From CAUZJF01 sp965248605 (GTDB lineage: Bacteria; Chloroflexota; Dehalococcoidia; Lucifugimonadales; CAUZJF01), in the NCBI GenBank assembly GCA_965248605.1, contig CBDFJV010000007.1:2914001-2978000 (forward strand): 64,000 nt of DNA, given 5' to 3'. A program made the position numbers and the translations under genes. Below the pieces are notes generated by a model. It was not told the DNA's origin and did not search any database. It saw only the letters and a program-made list of their open reading frames with translations. Of the stretch, positions 7,548 through 15,545 are shown in pieces (the stretch's first letter is position 1; each line of letters opens with the position of its first letter).

Positions 7548-9047
7548 ATGTACAAGGTGGAGATGTACCTGCGAGTTCGCAGGGCTTGTTTCGTCGAAGG
7601 GATGAGCGTCCGAGAGGCGGCCCGAGTGTTCGGGCTACACCGGGACACGGTGCGCAAGATGCTCGAGTACTCCGTGCCCCCAGGGTATCGACGGCAACGA
7701 CCGGCTCGCAGACCGAAGCTCGATCCATATAAGGGTGTGATGGACCAGATCCTGGAGCAGGATCTGAGCTCACCGAAGAAGCAGCGTCACACCGCCAAGC
7801 GTATCTACGAACGGCTCAGAGACGAACACGGCTTCCCCGGCAAGTACACGATAGTCAAAGACTACGTTCGAGAACGCCGTCGTCATACCCGCGAGATGTT
7901 CGTACCACTGTCCCATTCCCCGGGACATGCCCAGTGCGACTACGGCGAAGCTCGAGTGATCATCGGCGGAGTGGAACGCAAAGCCCACTACTTCGCCCTG
8001 GACCTCCCTCACAGCGACGGGTGCTATGTGAAGGCGTATCCCGCCGAGACGACGGAGTCATTCTGCGACGGACACGTCTCCGCCTTCGCGTTCCTGGGCG
8101 GAGTGCCTCAGAGCATCCTCTACGACAACACCACGCTCGCGGTAGCCAGAATCCTGGGAGATGGTCGCCGGCAGCGGACCAGGGTGTTCTCCGAGCTTCA
8201 GTCCCACTACCTGTTCGAGGACCGGTTCGGCCGTCCAGGCAAAGGGAACGATAAGGGCAAAGTAGAAGGTCTGGTCGGCTATGTCCGCCGGAACTTCCTG
8301 GTGCCCATTCCATCGTTCGAGAGCTTCGATGCCCTCAATGCTCATCTGGAGCAACACTGCCTCAGACGGTTCGAAGATCGACTCCGCGGCCACAACGAGA
8401 CGATAGGAGAACGGCTGGAGCGGGACCTGGAGAAGTTGCTGCCTCTGCCGGCCGTACCGTACGACGCCAGCGACAAGCACGCGACGAGGGTCAGTTCTCT
8501 GTCCCTGGTCAGATACCGGACCAATGACTATTCGGTCCCGGTGGCCTACGGTCATCGGGACGTTGTGGTCCGCGGATATGTACATGAGGTTGTGATCAGC
8601 TGTGGCGCTGAAGTCATCGCCCGCCATCGGCGGTCCTACGATCGAGACGACTTCGTCTTCGACCCTCTCCATTACCTGCCGCTCCTTGAGAAGAAGACGA
8701 GGGCATTGGATCAGGCGGCGCCGCTGGTTGGATGGGAGTTGCCCGAGGAGTTCGGAGTGTTGCGGCGGCTGCTGGAGTCTCGGATGGGCAAGCGAGGAAA
8801 GAGGGAGTTCGTGCAGGTGCTCAGACTGATGGAGAACTTCCAGCCGGAAGAAGTCCACGACGCCGTACGAGACGCCATTCGACTCGGGGCTGTGAGCTTC
8901 GATGCTGTCAAGCACCTGGTGCTGTGCAGGATCGAGGGTCGACCGCCTAGACTCGACATGGAGTTGTACCCGTATCTGCCCAGGACCAACGTTGCAACAA
9001 CCTCGACCAGGGACTACATGGCTCTCCTGGCGGGGAGCCGGTCATGA
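7548..9047 (+). CDS. istA: IS21-family transposase IstA
   Basis: DDE-family transposase. The N-terminal helix-turn-helix is MSVREAARVFGLHRDTVRKML. The catalytic core has Asp in HAQCDYGEA, Asp in SILYDNTTLAV and Glu in KGKVEGLVGYVRR; the C-terminal half has the DYSVPVAYGHRDV segment usual for IstA. Start is the ATG at 7548, five bases after GAAGGTGG; the frame opens at a TTG 15 bases earlier. About 499 residues, normal for the family. Overlaps istB by four bases (ATGA). Confidence 0.93.
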   Translation: MYKVEMYLRVRRACFVEGMSVREAARVFGLHRDTVRKMLEYSVPPGYRRQRPARRPKLDPYKGVMDQILEQDLSSPKKQRHTAKRIYERLRDEHGFPGKYTIVKDYVRERRRHTREMFVPLSHSPGHAQCDYGEARVIIGGVERKAHYFALDLPHSDGCYVKAYPAETTESFCDGHVSAFAFLGGVPQSILYDNTTLAVARILGDGRRQRTRVFSELQSHYLFEDRFGRPGKGNDKGKVEGLVGYVRRNFLVPIPSFESFDALNAHLEQHCLRRFEDRLRGHNETIGERLERDLEKLLPLPAVPYDASDKHATRVSSLSLVRYRTNDYSVPVAYGHRDVVVRGYVHEVVISCGAEVIARHRRSYDRDDFVFDPLHYLPLLEKKTRALDQAAPLVGWELPEEFGVLRRLLESRMGKRGKREFVQVLRLMENFQPEEVHDAVRDAIRLGAVSFDAVKHLVLCRIEGRPPRLDMELYPYLPRTNVATTSTRDYMALLAGSRS

Positions 9048-9811
9048 CCAACAAGTCCACGATGTTGCTCGAACACAACCTCAAGCAACTCAAGCTCCCC
9101 ACGTTCCTGAGGGAGTACGACAAGCTGGCATCCCAGTGTGCGAGTGAGGGAGCTGACCATCCGGACTACCTGCTGCGACTATCGGAGTTGGAGCTGATCG
9201 ACCGTCACCATCGCATGGTGGAACGTCGGATCAAAGCAGCCCGCTTCCCGACGACCAAGAGCCTCGACACCTTCGACTTCCTGTCTATGCCGTCCCTGAA
9301 CAAGGCTCTGGTTCTGGAGCTGGCACGATGCGAGTACATCGAGCGCCCCCACAACGTCATCGCTCTCGGCAACAGTGGCACCGGCAAGACCCATATCGCC
9401 CTCGGTCTCGGTCTGGCTGCGTGTCAGAGGGGACTGTCCGTGGGCTTCACCACCGCCGCTGCTCTGGTTCACGAGCTGATCGAGGCCAGGGACGAACGGC
9501 GTCTGCTCAACCTGCAGAGAAGGCTCGCACGACTCAAGCTTCTGATCATCGACGAACTGGGCTTCGTGCCCTTGTCCAAGACTGGCGCCGAGCTCCTCTT
9601 CGAGGTGTTCAGCCAGCGTTACGAGCGTGGATCGGTCCTGGTGACCTCCAACCTGCCCTTCGTCGAGTGGACCGAGGTGTTCGGCTCTGAACGGCTGACC
9701 GGAGCTCTCCTCGACCGCCTCACCCACCATGTCGACATCCTGGAGATGAACGGGGACAGCTACCGACTCAAGCACAGCAAGAAGACTTCTGGCCGCCAGC
9801 TATCTGACTGA
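9044..9811 (+). CDS. istB: IS21-family helper ATPase IstB
   Basis: DnaC-like AAA+ ATPase that directs IstA to target DNA. Of 255 residues, with Walker A GNSGTGKTHIA, Walker B LLIIDELGF, sensor-type SVLVTSNLPFVEW and an arginine-rich C-terminal lid (ALLDRLTHHVDIL). The start overlaps the istA stop, so translation is coupled. Confidence 0.93.
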   Translation: MTNKSTMLLEHNLKQLKLPTFLREYDKLASQCASEGADHPDYLLRLSELELIDRHHRMVERRIKAARFPTTKSLDTFDFLSMPSLNKALVLELARCEYIERPHNVIALGNSGTGKTHIALGLGLAACQRGLSVGFTTAAALVHELIEARDERRLLNLQRRLARLKLLIIDELGFVPLSKTGAELLFEVFSQRYERGSVLVTSNLPFVEWTEVFGSERLTGALLDRLTHHVDILEMNGDSYRLKHSKKTSGRQLSD

Positions 9812-9913
9812 GCCTGATCTCCAACGCCCCACGAACCTTGATGCCCATTCTACGGCGTTCAGTGGTACAGTTTTGCTCCGCCCCGCTGGTACGTTTTCAC
9901 ACCGCCCTTGACA

Positions 9914-9983
9914 CTCGGAGGTCCTCCGCAGCCCTGGCCAGCCAACCACAGGTCTCCGCAACCCGCTCCGGGTCAAGCGGCAT
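9914..9983 (-). pseudogene. HEPN-domain protein, 5' part (gene split by IS21 element)
   Basis: Starts with ATG at 9983, overlapping the MNT gene stop by 11 bases, and encodes MPLDPERVAETC then GWLARAAEDLR before running into the insertion sequence at 9913. The WLxxAxEDL pattern is the usual HEPN N-terminus. The frame continues at 7426-7077. Too short for standard ORF detection. Confidence 0.8.
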
Positions 9984-10332
9984 AGAGAAGCTTCCCTTCC
10001 CGAGCAACGGTAGCCGGCAGTGACGCCTTCAAGTGCAACCGAGCATCGAAGTCGGCTCGTGTCCAGACTAGGATATCAGCCGATATGCCAAGACCCCAGA
10101 TCAGGGTATGCGCTCGCTGCGCCAACTTATATCCGGGCTCGTCGGCATGAGAGACGACTGCTAACAGGTCGTAGTCGCTGTGCTCGTCGGCGTCCCCGCG
10201 GGCATGGGAGCCGAACAAATATATCTGTTCAGGCCGGAGCTCGCGCACCAGACGCTGGACGATCTCCGCCAGGGGCTGCCTCGACGTTTCCCCGAGATGC
10301 TCGGGATCTTCGACTTGCGCCGGCCGCGCCAC
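9973..10332 (-). CDS. MNT-type nucleotidyltransferase (antitoxin of a MNT-HEPN pair)
   Basis: A 119-residue minimal nucleotidyltransferase with the core YLFGSHARGDADEHSDYDLLAVV, that is GSxARG followed by SDxD. In characterised MNT-HEPN pairs this enzyme adds AMP residues to the HEPN toxin to silence it. Here it is intact while its HEPN partner, directly downstream with overlapping codons, has been split by an insertion sequence. Confidence 0.88.
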   Translation of the reverse strand: MARPAQVEDPEHLGETSRQPLAEIVQRLVRELRPEQIYLFGSHARGDADEHSDYDLLAVVSHADEPGYKLAQRAHTLIWGLGISADILVWTRADFDARLHLKASLPATVAREGKLLYAA

Positions 10333-10447
10333 CGTTCGTGTTACCTCCCAGGCATCACAGTTTCGTCTTCACCACGTGGCAGACCAGTATAACCGCCTCG
10401 CCGTGAAGCCGCCCGCCACTGAGTTTAGCCACGCGAGATGACGTCGG

Positions 10448-10889
10448 CCTGGGCCGGTAGGACCTGACGGCCCACGTCGACTTCTCGGCGGTGGTCGCCG
10501 AGGGCGAGGCCGCCGGTCTCCGACCCTTGTGGCTCCAGCCGCAGTCGCGGTTCCTGCAGTCGCTGGGCCTGGACGGCTGGCTGCGACGTCTGCGCGCCGA
10601 ACGCCTTCCCCAGCGCGAGCACGACGCGAACATGATGGCCATGCGCGACCTGGTCCGGCAGGATAGGTTGGGGGCGTTCAAGGTGCTGGTGCAGGAGAAG
10701 GGCACGGGTGTCAGCGACCCGGGCCAACTCGCCTCTGACCTATCCCTCGCTGCTGACCTGTCGCTTCCTCTGCTTCGGCCCGAGCATATCCGGCTGCTTG
10801 AAGGGCGGTATCCATACGTTGCGTGGGGCGTTGAAGCGGTTGAGTCGAAGGGCACCGAAGATGCGGCGTTGGTGCGGAGGATTCGCTAA
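10448..10889 (+). pseudogene. Truncated second copy of the midA-type gene (3' third only)
   Basis: Matches the gene at 5813-7000 from its GRQDLTAHVDFSAVVAEG region to the end, sharing long blocks such as REHDANMMAMRDLVR and LLRPEHIRLLEGRYP. A TAG falls at the GR-DL position near its left edge, no methyltransferase core is present and the start is missing. The copy has its own, different C-terminal tail of about 20 residues (VAWGVEAVESKG). Several substitutions separate the copies, so this is an old duplication or the remnant of the resident gene after an incoming segment recombined with it. Confidence 0.8.
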
Positions 10890-10938
10890 GTCGCGCCCAA
10901 TCGGTTGCGGTTCCGGTGCTTTTGTCAAGTCCGCGTTC

Positions 10939-11772
10939 CTACAGGTGAATCAAAGAAAGTACGTACGGACCTTCCGCGCCCGATATCCTCACACATTCGA
11001 CTCTATAGGTGCCGCGAAGGCTGCCAAGATCCAGCCGTTCCTCCCCTGAGAAACGCCCCACACCGTTGTATGATTCCTCAATCAGACTCCCAGGATTCTT
11101 TAGGCTGTCCCTTTTCGGAACATAGCAGCCTCGAGGCGCTGCGCTCCACAGAACCCGCATGCGCTCTTCTTTCGTCTCTCCTTTGTGGTTCCGGAAGCCA
11201 TACGGCTTCCATGCTACGAGAGCGGCATGCCAGGTGCCTAGACGCTCAAGTCGGATCGCGGCTGAGTAGGACGACACTTTGTAACGCTTCGTTAGGCGAA
11301 TGAAACTGTCCAGAGATGGTTCCGGAGTTGCTTCCAGATCTCGTCGGACCACGTCCTCAGGTGTCAGAATCTCTGCCGCGAAGAGATCGCACAAGCGTTC
11401 CTCCCTCCAGTCCCGGCCAGACTGCTTGTAGGGCCTGAACGGAGTTTCAGCACTGAGTGAGAAGAAGAACGTGTGACCAATCTCATGCGCCAAGCTGAAC
11501 CGCCGTCGTACCTCAGCTAGGTCGCGATTCAGCTTTACACGGAATCCTCCATGCTTCGGAATCAGCACTGCATGCTGAGAGCGTCCCATTGAGGTCTCCG
11601 AGACTTCGTTGATCCTTCGGTCCTCGGCGATTCGTTTTGGGTCGTATGGAGGAGGGATATCGATATAGGGTCGGATCGTGTCACGGGCCGCTGCGCGGAT
11701 CCCGTCTCTTGCCGAAGCAACGCGAAGACTATCCAGGAACCATAATATAGCTGGGCTTTTCGTAGCTGTCAT
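10939..11772 (-). CDS. ImmA/IrrE-family metallopeptidase (COG2856)
   Basis: Zinc peptidase domain with HEIGH in FSLAHEIGHTFFF and the third-ligand motif EERLCDLFAAEIL. Proteins of this family cut repressors (ImmA of ICEBs1, IrrE/PprI of Deinococcus) in response to DNA damage or other stress. The gene starts 21 bases after the HTH-HD gene cluster on the same strand, so it is probably the last gene of that operon. The C-terminal 100 residues are of no recognised fold. Its likely substrate is the HTH protein encoded upstream; that is an inference from context. Confidence 0.85.
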   Translation of the reverse strand: MTATKSPAILWFLDSLRVASARDGIRAAARDTIRPYIDIPPPYDPKRIAEDRRINEVSETSMGRSQHAVLIPKHGGFRVKLNRDLAEVRRRFSLAHEIGHTFFFSLSAETPFRPYKQSGRDWREERLCDLFAAEILTPEDVVRRDLEATPEPSLDSFIRLTKRYKVSSYSAAIRLERLGTWHAALVAWKPYGFRNHKGETKEERMRVLWSAAPRGCYVPKRDSLKNPGSLIEESYNGVGRFSGEERLDLGSLRGTYRVECVRISGAEGPYVLSLIHL

Positions 11773-11793
11773 CCGTCCCTGCTCATGCGACCG

Positions 11794-12567
11794 CTAGTTG
11801 GCGTCGGAACGTGCGTCCAGCCAAAATGTCCGCCACTGCTCCTCGGTTCTGGGCGGTTCGGCCTGGGAACGCGACGCCGCCTCCCACAATTCGTCTCGCG
11901 CACCCACGGTCAGATTTTCCCCTCTGGCCATTCGATCTAACGCGGCGAGCCGAGGCTCCGGTCCAATCGAGCGATACTTGGGGTTTTCGTTAAACATCTC
12001 CCAGCGGTACACGCACGCGTCTGACAGCGCTTGGGCCTTGGAGTCGACGAGGTCCGGCCGTAGAAATACGGAAAGCCTCCAGAGCGCCCGGTGCTTTGCC
12101 TCGATCTCCTCGATCTCCTCGATCTCGCCTTTGGGAGGATCATCTTTGATGGTATTCAGAGGGCGGATCGAGTCGTCGATCCACCTCACCTTTACGGCGG
12201 CCTGCTTCAAGGCCATATCAGGTTCTGGACAGTAAACGATGATATCCGCTGGAGAGACTCCACAGTCACGGGCGAGATCAGCTTCGAGTTCGGCCCTCCG
12301 GTCTGGGCTGTCATGTAGCTCCTCAGAGAGCCGCTCTTGTTGATACCTGGCTCGATACTCGCCAACCGAATAAATCGACTTGTATAACCGACGGGTTCTT
12401 AACGCCTTGGCTATTTCGGAAGCTCCGGATTCCGGAGACTCTTCGAGCACGGTCAACAGTTTTTCATCACTGAATCGGGCTAGTTCTGCTTCGTTATGCA
12501 ATCGTCCATTGTAGACTGCCTTGGCGACCATACCGGAGGATGCCTGTTTCGCGTGGTGGAAATACAC
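11794..12567 (-). pseudogene. C-terminal part of the HD-phosphohydrolase gene, cut off by MITE copy A
   Basis: The frame begins in the middle of the conserved HD-family segment: on removal of the 127 inserted bases the sequence joins as RARYTL-GERVYFHHAKQASSGM, the usual helix after the HD core. The rest (about 250 residues) contains a charged EIEEIEEIEAKH stretch and no recognised domain. It could be made as a separate polypeptide from the GTG at 12567, but no good ribosome site is seen. Best read as the 3' end of one broken gene that spans 13943-11794. Confidence 0.75.
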
Positions 12568-12575
12568 TCGTTCAC

Positions 12576-12706
12576 CTAGTGGTCCAACATCCTAGTATTG
12601 AAGGGTTCTGAGGTTACGGCTTGGTAGGGGCGGGTTTGAAACCCGCCCTGTCGTCGTAGCACGCCAATCTCGGCTACCCCTCATTTCAAAGATTTCGGTC
12701 TACTAG
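12576..12706. mobile_element. MITE-like element, copy A (123 bp plus CTAG duplications)
   Basis: The unit 12580-12702 is flanked by CTAG on both sides (12576-12579 and 12703-12706). Its ends form an imperfect inverted repeat (TGGTCCAACATC against TAGACCGAAATC), and its middle is the palindrome GGGCGGGTTTGAAACCCGCCC. No coding capacity. Copies B and C have the same length and read the same throughout. It interrupts the HD-phosphohydrolase gene. Confidence 0.88.
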
Positions 12707-13504
12707 TGTGTATCTCGCCCTTAACAAATGTACGACTTCCGACAGGACGTCCCGTCTGAGCGTGCCCTTTTTCTCCAGCCGGATAACCAAGCGCCGAGAG
12801 CCGGAACGCCCTTTCGACACGACAAAGTAGTTCATGAAACGATTGCCAAAATTTTCCTTGAGCCCGGTGTAGTAGTTGTCTCTTTTCAGGTAGTCCAGGA
12901 GATCGGCACAGATCGTATTGCCCACAATGTCCGAGGCAAATGGGTACGGTAGAGCTTCTATCTCGGCTTCTTCCTTTGCCTGGAGAGTTTGTAGCAGTAG
13001 GCCCAGAAAGTTGTCTCCAAGCTCTCGTTTGATTGTTCCGCCGATTTCTGTGTCGCTTCCGAGAAAGCTCTCATACCGCGTTTCGTGTTTGGCGATCAAC
13101 TTAGCCTCGTCTTCGAGCTCATGGCCGAACGGAGCGTACGGGATGTCGTGGAGGAGTGCCCCGAGTCGGATCAATAGGTGTGCTTCCGAGTCGATGCGAT
13201 CCTCGGGGTCGAGATTTCCGTTCACCCGAGAGACGATTGCTTCGGCCTCCGCCAACGTGCCTAAGGAGTGCTCAAACCTTGTATGCACCGCTCCGGGGTA
13301 AATAAGATAGGCAGATGCTAATTGTCTGAACCCTCTGAGCCTTTGAAAGTCGCGGGTATCGATGATATCGATTTCCAGCTTTGTGAGCCTGATGTCGTCA
13401 TGCACTGGGTCAGTGACGGTCTTGTACGGAATAAGCCTAGATTGGAGCTGGCTCGGTGTAAGAGACGTTGACGTTGACCCCGAGGGACCTTGGGCGTTGT
13501 CCAT
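12686..13504 (-). pseudogene. HD-domain phosphohydrolase core (COG1078-like), truncated by MITE copy A
   Basis: Metal-dependent phosphohydrolase core of the dGTPase-related HD family: DTRDFQRLRGFRQLASAYLIYPGA, HTRFEHSLGT, LGALLHDIPYAPFGHELE and the second Asp motif CADLLDYLKRDNYY. The ATG at 13504 has a strong GGAGGGG site, but the same frame is open up to MITE copy B at 13609 and would join the HTH gene without it. The natural C-terminus is lost: after RARYTL the frame enters MITE copy A and stops at 12686. The family hydrolyses dNTPs or other nucleotides; substrate unknown here. Confidence 0.82.
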
Positions 13505-13605
13505 CACTTCCCCTCCTGAGCTTGGTGACTGAGAAATCGTTGACGGCTTTCCGAACAAATCGACGGGCTCAAGCTGCAGGCCCACGCCCCGCTTGTCCAA
13601 AGTGG

Positions 13606-13736
13606 CTAGTAGACCGAAATCTTTGAAATGAGGGGTAGCCGAGATTGGCGTGCTACGACGACAGGGCGGGTTTCAAACCCGCCCCTACCAAGCCGTAACC
13701 TCAGAACCCTTCAATACTAGGATGTTGGACCACTAG
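13606..13736. mobile_element. MITE-like element, copy B (inverted relative to A and C)
   Basis: The unit 13610-13732 is 123 bp, flanked by CTAG at 13606-13609 and 13733-13736, and is the reverse complement of copy A with no difference I can find. It separates the HTH reading frame from the HD-domain frame; without it the two are in frame (ADVL-ATLDKRG). Confidence 0.88.
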
Positions 13737-13943
13737 TACATCGGCAACGCTCTTCTTGCTCGGTCGTTTTTGTGACTTGCCTTCGCTCAACCAATGTTTC
13801 AACGTCGACTCCTTCAAGCCGAGCCATCGGGTAAGTTCGGGCACGGTCATATTCATATCTTTCCGAAGGGTACGCAGTCGGGCGACGAGTGCATCGGGAT
13901 CTGTCAATGGCCTTTCCATCGTTATAAGCGCCTTCCTCGCCAC
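13701..13943 (-). pseudogene. Helix-turn-helix N-terminal segment of the HTH-HD gene
   Basis: Codes for 70 native residues with the HTH pattern LRKDMNMTVPELTRWLGLKESTLKHWL, after which the last ten residues and stop codon come from MITE copy B. Removal of the element and one CTAG extends the frame into the HD-domain sequence with no stop. The gene was therefore either a fused HTH-HD protein or two products from one frame using the internal ATG at 13504. The truncated HTH protein could still bind DNA. Confidence 0.75.
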
Positions 13944-14176
13944 GACATCGGACTAGCTCGCCCCACAGCGAAGTTCTCTCGCCGCAACCATCGGCACCAT
14001 TTTAGATTCAGTCATACTACGTATTTTGGAGTGACACTCGTTTATCGGCGAGAGATGGACTGTCGTCTATTCTAACGTCCGCACGGCCGCGGCTCAACGA
14101 GCCAGAACTCTTCGTGGCTCCGACCGTCGTACACCGTTGCTTGGATACTAAACCAGGATAGGGCGTCGCCACCTAC

Positions 14177-15151
14177 CTACGGCATACCGCCCTGAAGAAT
14201 CTTGATGAGCTTGTCGGGGTCGATGTTGCCGCCGGATACCACGCAGGCTACCTTACCTGTGCCGACGCCGCCGGAGAGGGCCGCGGCTACCGGGGTGGCG
14301 CCGGCGGCCTCGGAGATGACGTGGTTGCGCTCGGCGATTAGTTTGACGGCGGCGGCTATCTCGGCGAGGGTCGCGATGATCGAGCCGTCGAGGAGCCTGC
14401 TAGCGAGAGGCCACATCTCGGGGAAGACGAACGGGGTGCCGATGCCGCTGACGAAGCTGGGCGTGTTCTCGACTTCGACGGGCCGTCCGGCCGCCAGCGA
14501 CGGAGCGACGGGCGCGCCGGTCTCGACTTCGGCGGCGTAGAGTTTTACGTCGGGATTCACGGCCTTGATGGCCGAGCCGATGCTGGTGGTCAGGCCTCCA
14601 CCGCCGTAGGGGACGACGACAGCGTCGACGTCGGGGAGGTCTTCGAGGATCTCGAGGCCGATGGTTCCGTTGCCAGCCAGGACGTCGGGGTGGGCGAAGG
14701 GGTGGATGAAGGAGCCGCGCATGCCCTCGTGTTTGTGGGTGCTGGCGATTTCCAGCACCTTGGCCCAGGGGACCTTGATCGCCGTGGCGCCCTGTTTCTC
14801 GATGGCTGCAAGCTTGTTCGCGGGCGTGTCGTCGGAGACGACGACGGAGCAGTCGATGGCGAGCTCTCGGGAGGCCCAGGCCATGGCGATGGCCATGTTG
14901 CCGGAGCTGACCGTCCATACGCCGTCGCGTACTCTGTCACCGGCCAGTTTGAGGGCGTTCATGGCACCGCGCAGCTTGAAGGAGCCGTTGGGCTGCATGT
15001 TCTCGAGTTTCAGGTAGATATCGGCGGGGGCGTCGTCGACGTTTAGGCGCACCAGGGGCGTCCGGACGACGGAGCCGGAGATTCGGGCCTGCGCGGCGCG
15101 GATGTCGTCCAAGGGGATGGAGTCGATTGGGGTTATTTTGTCTGGGGTCAT
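14177..15151 (-). CDS. Threonine/serine dehydratase-type PLP enzyme
   Basis: Fold type II PLP enzyme, 324 residues, of the catabolic threonine ammonia-lyase/serine racemase size class without the C-terminal regulatory ACT domain. The PLP lysine is in NGSFKLRGAMNAL, the phosphate loop is PYGGGGLTTSIGS, and the substrate loop reads SSGNMAIAMA in place of the usual SSGNHAQ. The C-terminal VSGGNID is typical. A MITE (copy C) ends 12 bases before the ATG, with the AGGTGAG ribosome site formed at the junction, so the original promoter has been moved 127 bases away. Confidence 0.88.
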   Translation of the reverse strand: MTPDKITPIDSIPLDDIRAAQARISGSVVRTPLVRLNVDDAPADIYLKLENMQPNGSFKLRGAMNALKLAGDRVRDGVWTVSSGNMAIAMAWASRELAIDCSVVVSDDTPANKLAAIEKQGATAIKVPWAKVLEIASTHKHEGMRGSFIHPFAHPDVLAGNGTIGLEILEDLPDVDAVVVPYGGGGLTTSIGSAIKAVNPDVKLYAAEVETGAPVAPSLAAGRPVEVENTPSFVSGIGTPFVFPEMWPLASRLLDGSIIATLAEIAAAVKLIAERNHVISEAAGATPVAAALSGGVGTGKVACVVSGGNIDPDKLIKILQGGMP

Positions 15152-15162
15152 TGTGTGCTCAC

Positions 15163-15293
15163 CTAGTGGTCCAACATCCTAGTATTGAAGGGTTCTGAGG
15201 TTACGGCTTGGTAGGGGCGGGTTTGAAACCCGCCCTGTCGTCGTAGCACGCCAATCTCGGCTACCCCTCATTTCAAAGATTTCGGTCTACTAG
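15163..15293. mobile_element. MITE-like element, copy C (upstream of threonine dehydratase)
   Basis: The unit 15167-15289 is 123 bp with flanking CTAG (15163-15166 and 15290-15293), same orientation and apparently the same sequence as copy A. It lies between the threonine dehydratase start and its upstream region. Confidence 0.88.
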
Positions 15294-15316
15294 TGTGTTT
15301 GATGTCCTAGCGCCTT

Positions 15317-15545
15317 ATGTTGAATATGGGCTCTGCCCCGTGCCCTAGCGAGGGGCTCACCCCCCCTCTGCACGCTCTGGACGCTTCAGTCGCTGGGTGG
15401 CTTTGATTCCTTGGGCGGCTCAAGGGTTAGTTTGCTTGAATTATCCCGCCCACCCGCCCTAAGTTGAAAACGGGGCTCCGCCCCGTACCCCGGCAAAGGG
15501 GGCGGCCCCCTCTGCACTCCCCTAGGTGGGCCTCAGTCGCTGGCG
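15317..15545. repeat. Two imperfect direct repeats including the uvrA 3' end
   Basis: A unit of about 85 bases beginning GTTGAAAACGGGGCTCCG and ending in the uvrA stop region (CAGTCGCTGGCGGCTTG) at about 15458-15545 is repeated imperfectly at 15317-15405 (GTTGAATATGGGCTCTG to CAGTCGCTGGGTGGCTT). The copy carries the last codons of uvrA, so it looks like a local duplication across the gene end. Confidence 0.5.

Larger units (their letters stand above)
7427..9913 (+). mobile_element. Complete IS21-family insertion sequence (2,487 bp)
   Basis: The left end reads TGTGAAGGGCGGAGAG and the complement of the right end TGTCAAGGGCGGTGTG, with further GTACC-containing terminal repeats inside both ends, as is typical of IS21. 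It is flanked by a perfect 6-bp target duplication, CTCGGA at 7421-7426 and 9914-9919. It contains intact istA and istB. It lies inside a HEPN gene and on the opposite strand to it. Perfect duplications and intact genes point to a fairly recent insertion. Confidence 0.92.

Noticed and set aside
12091..12318. Plus-strand frames opposite the C-terminal HD segment
   Set aside because: They lie antisense to a frame that continues a conserved HD-family helix after in-frame joining; no independent support.
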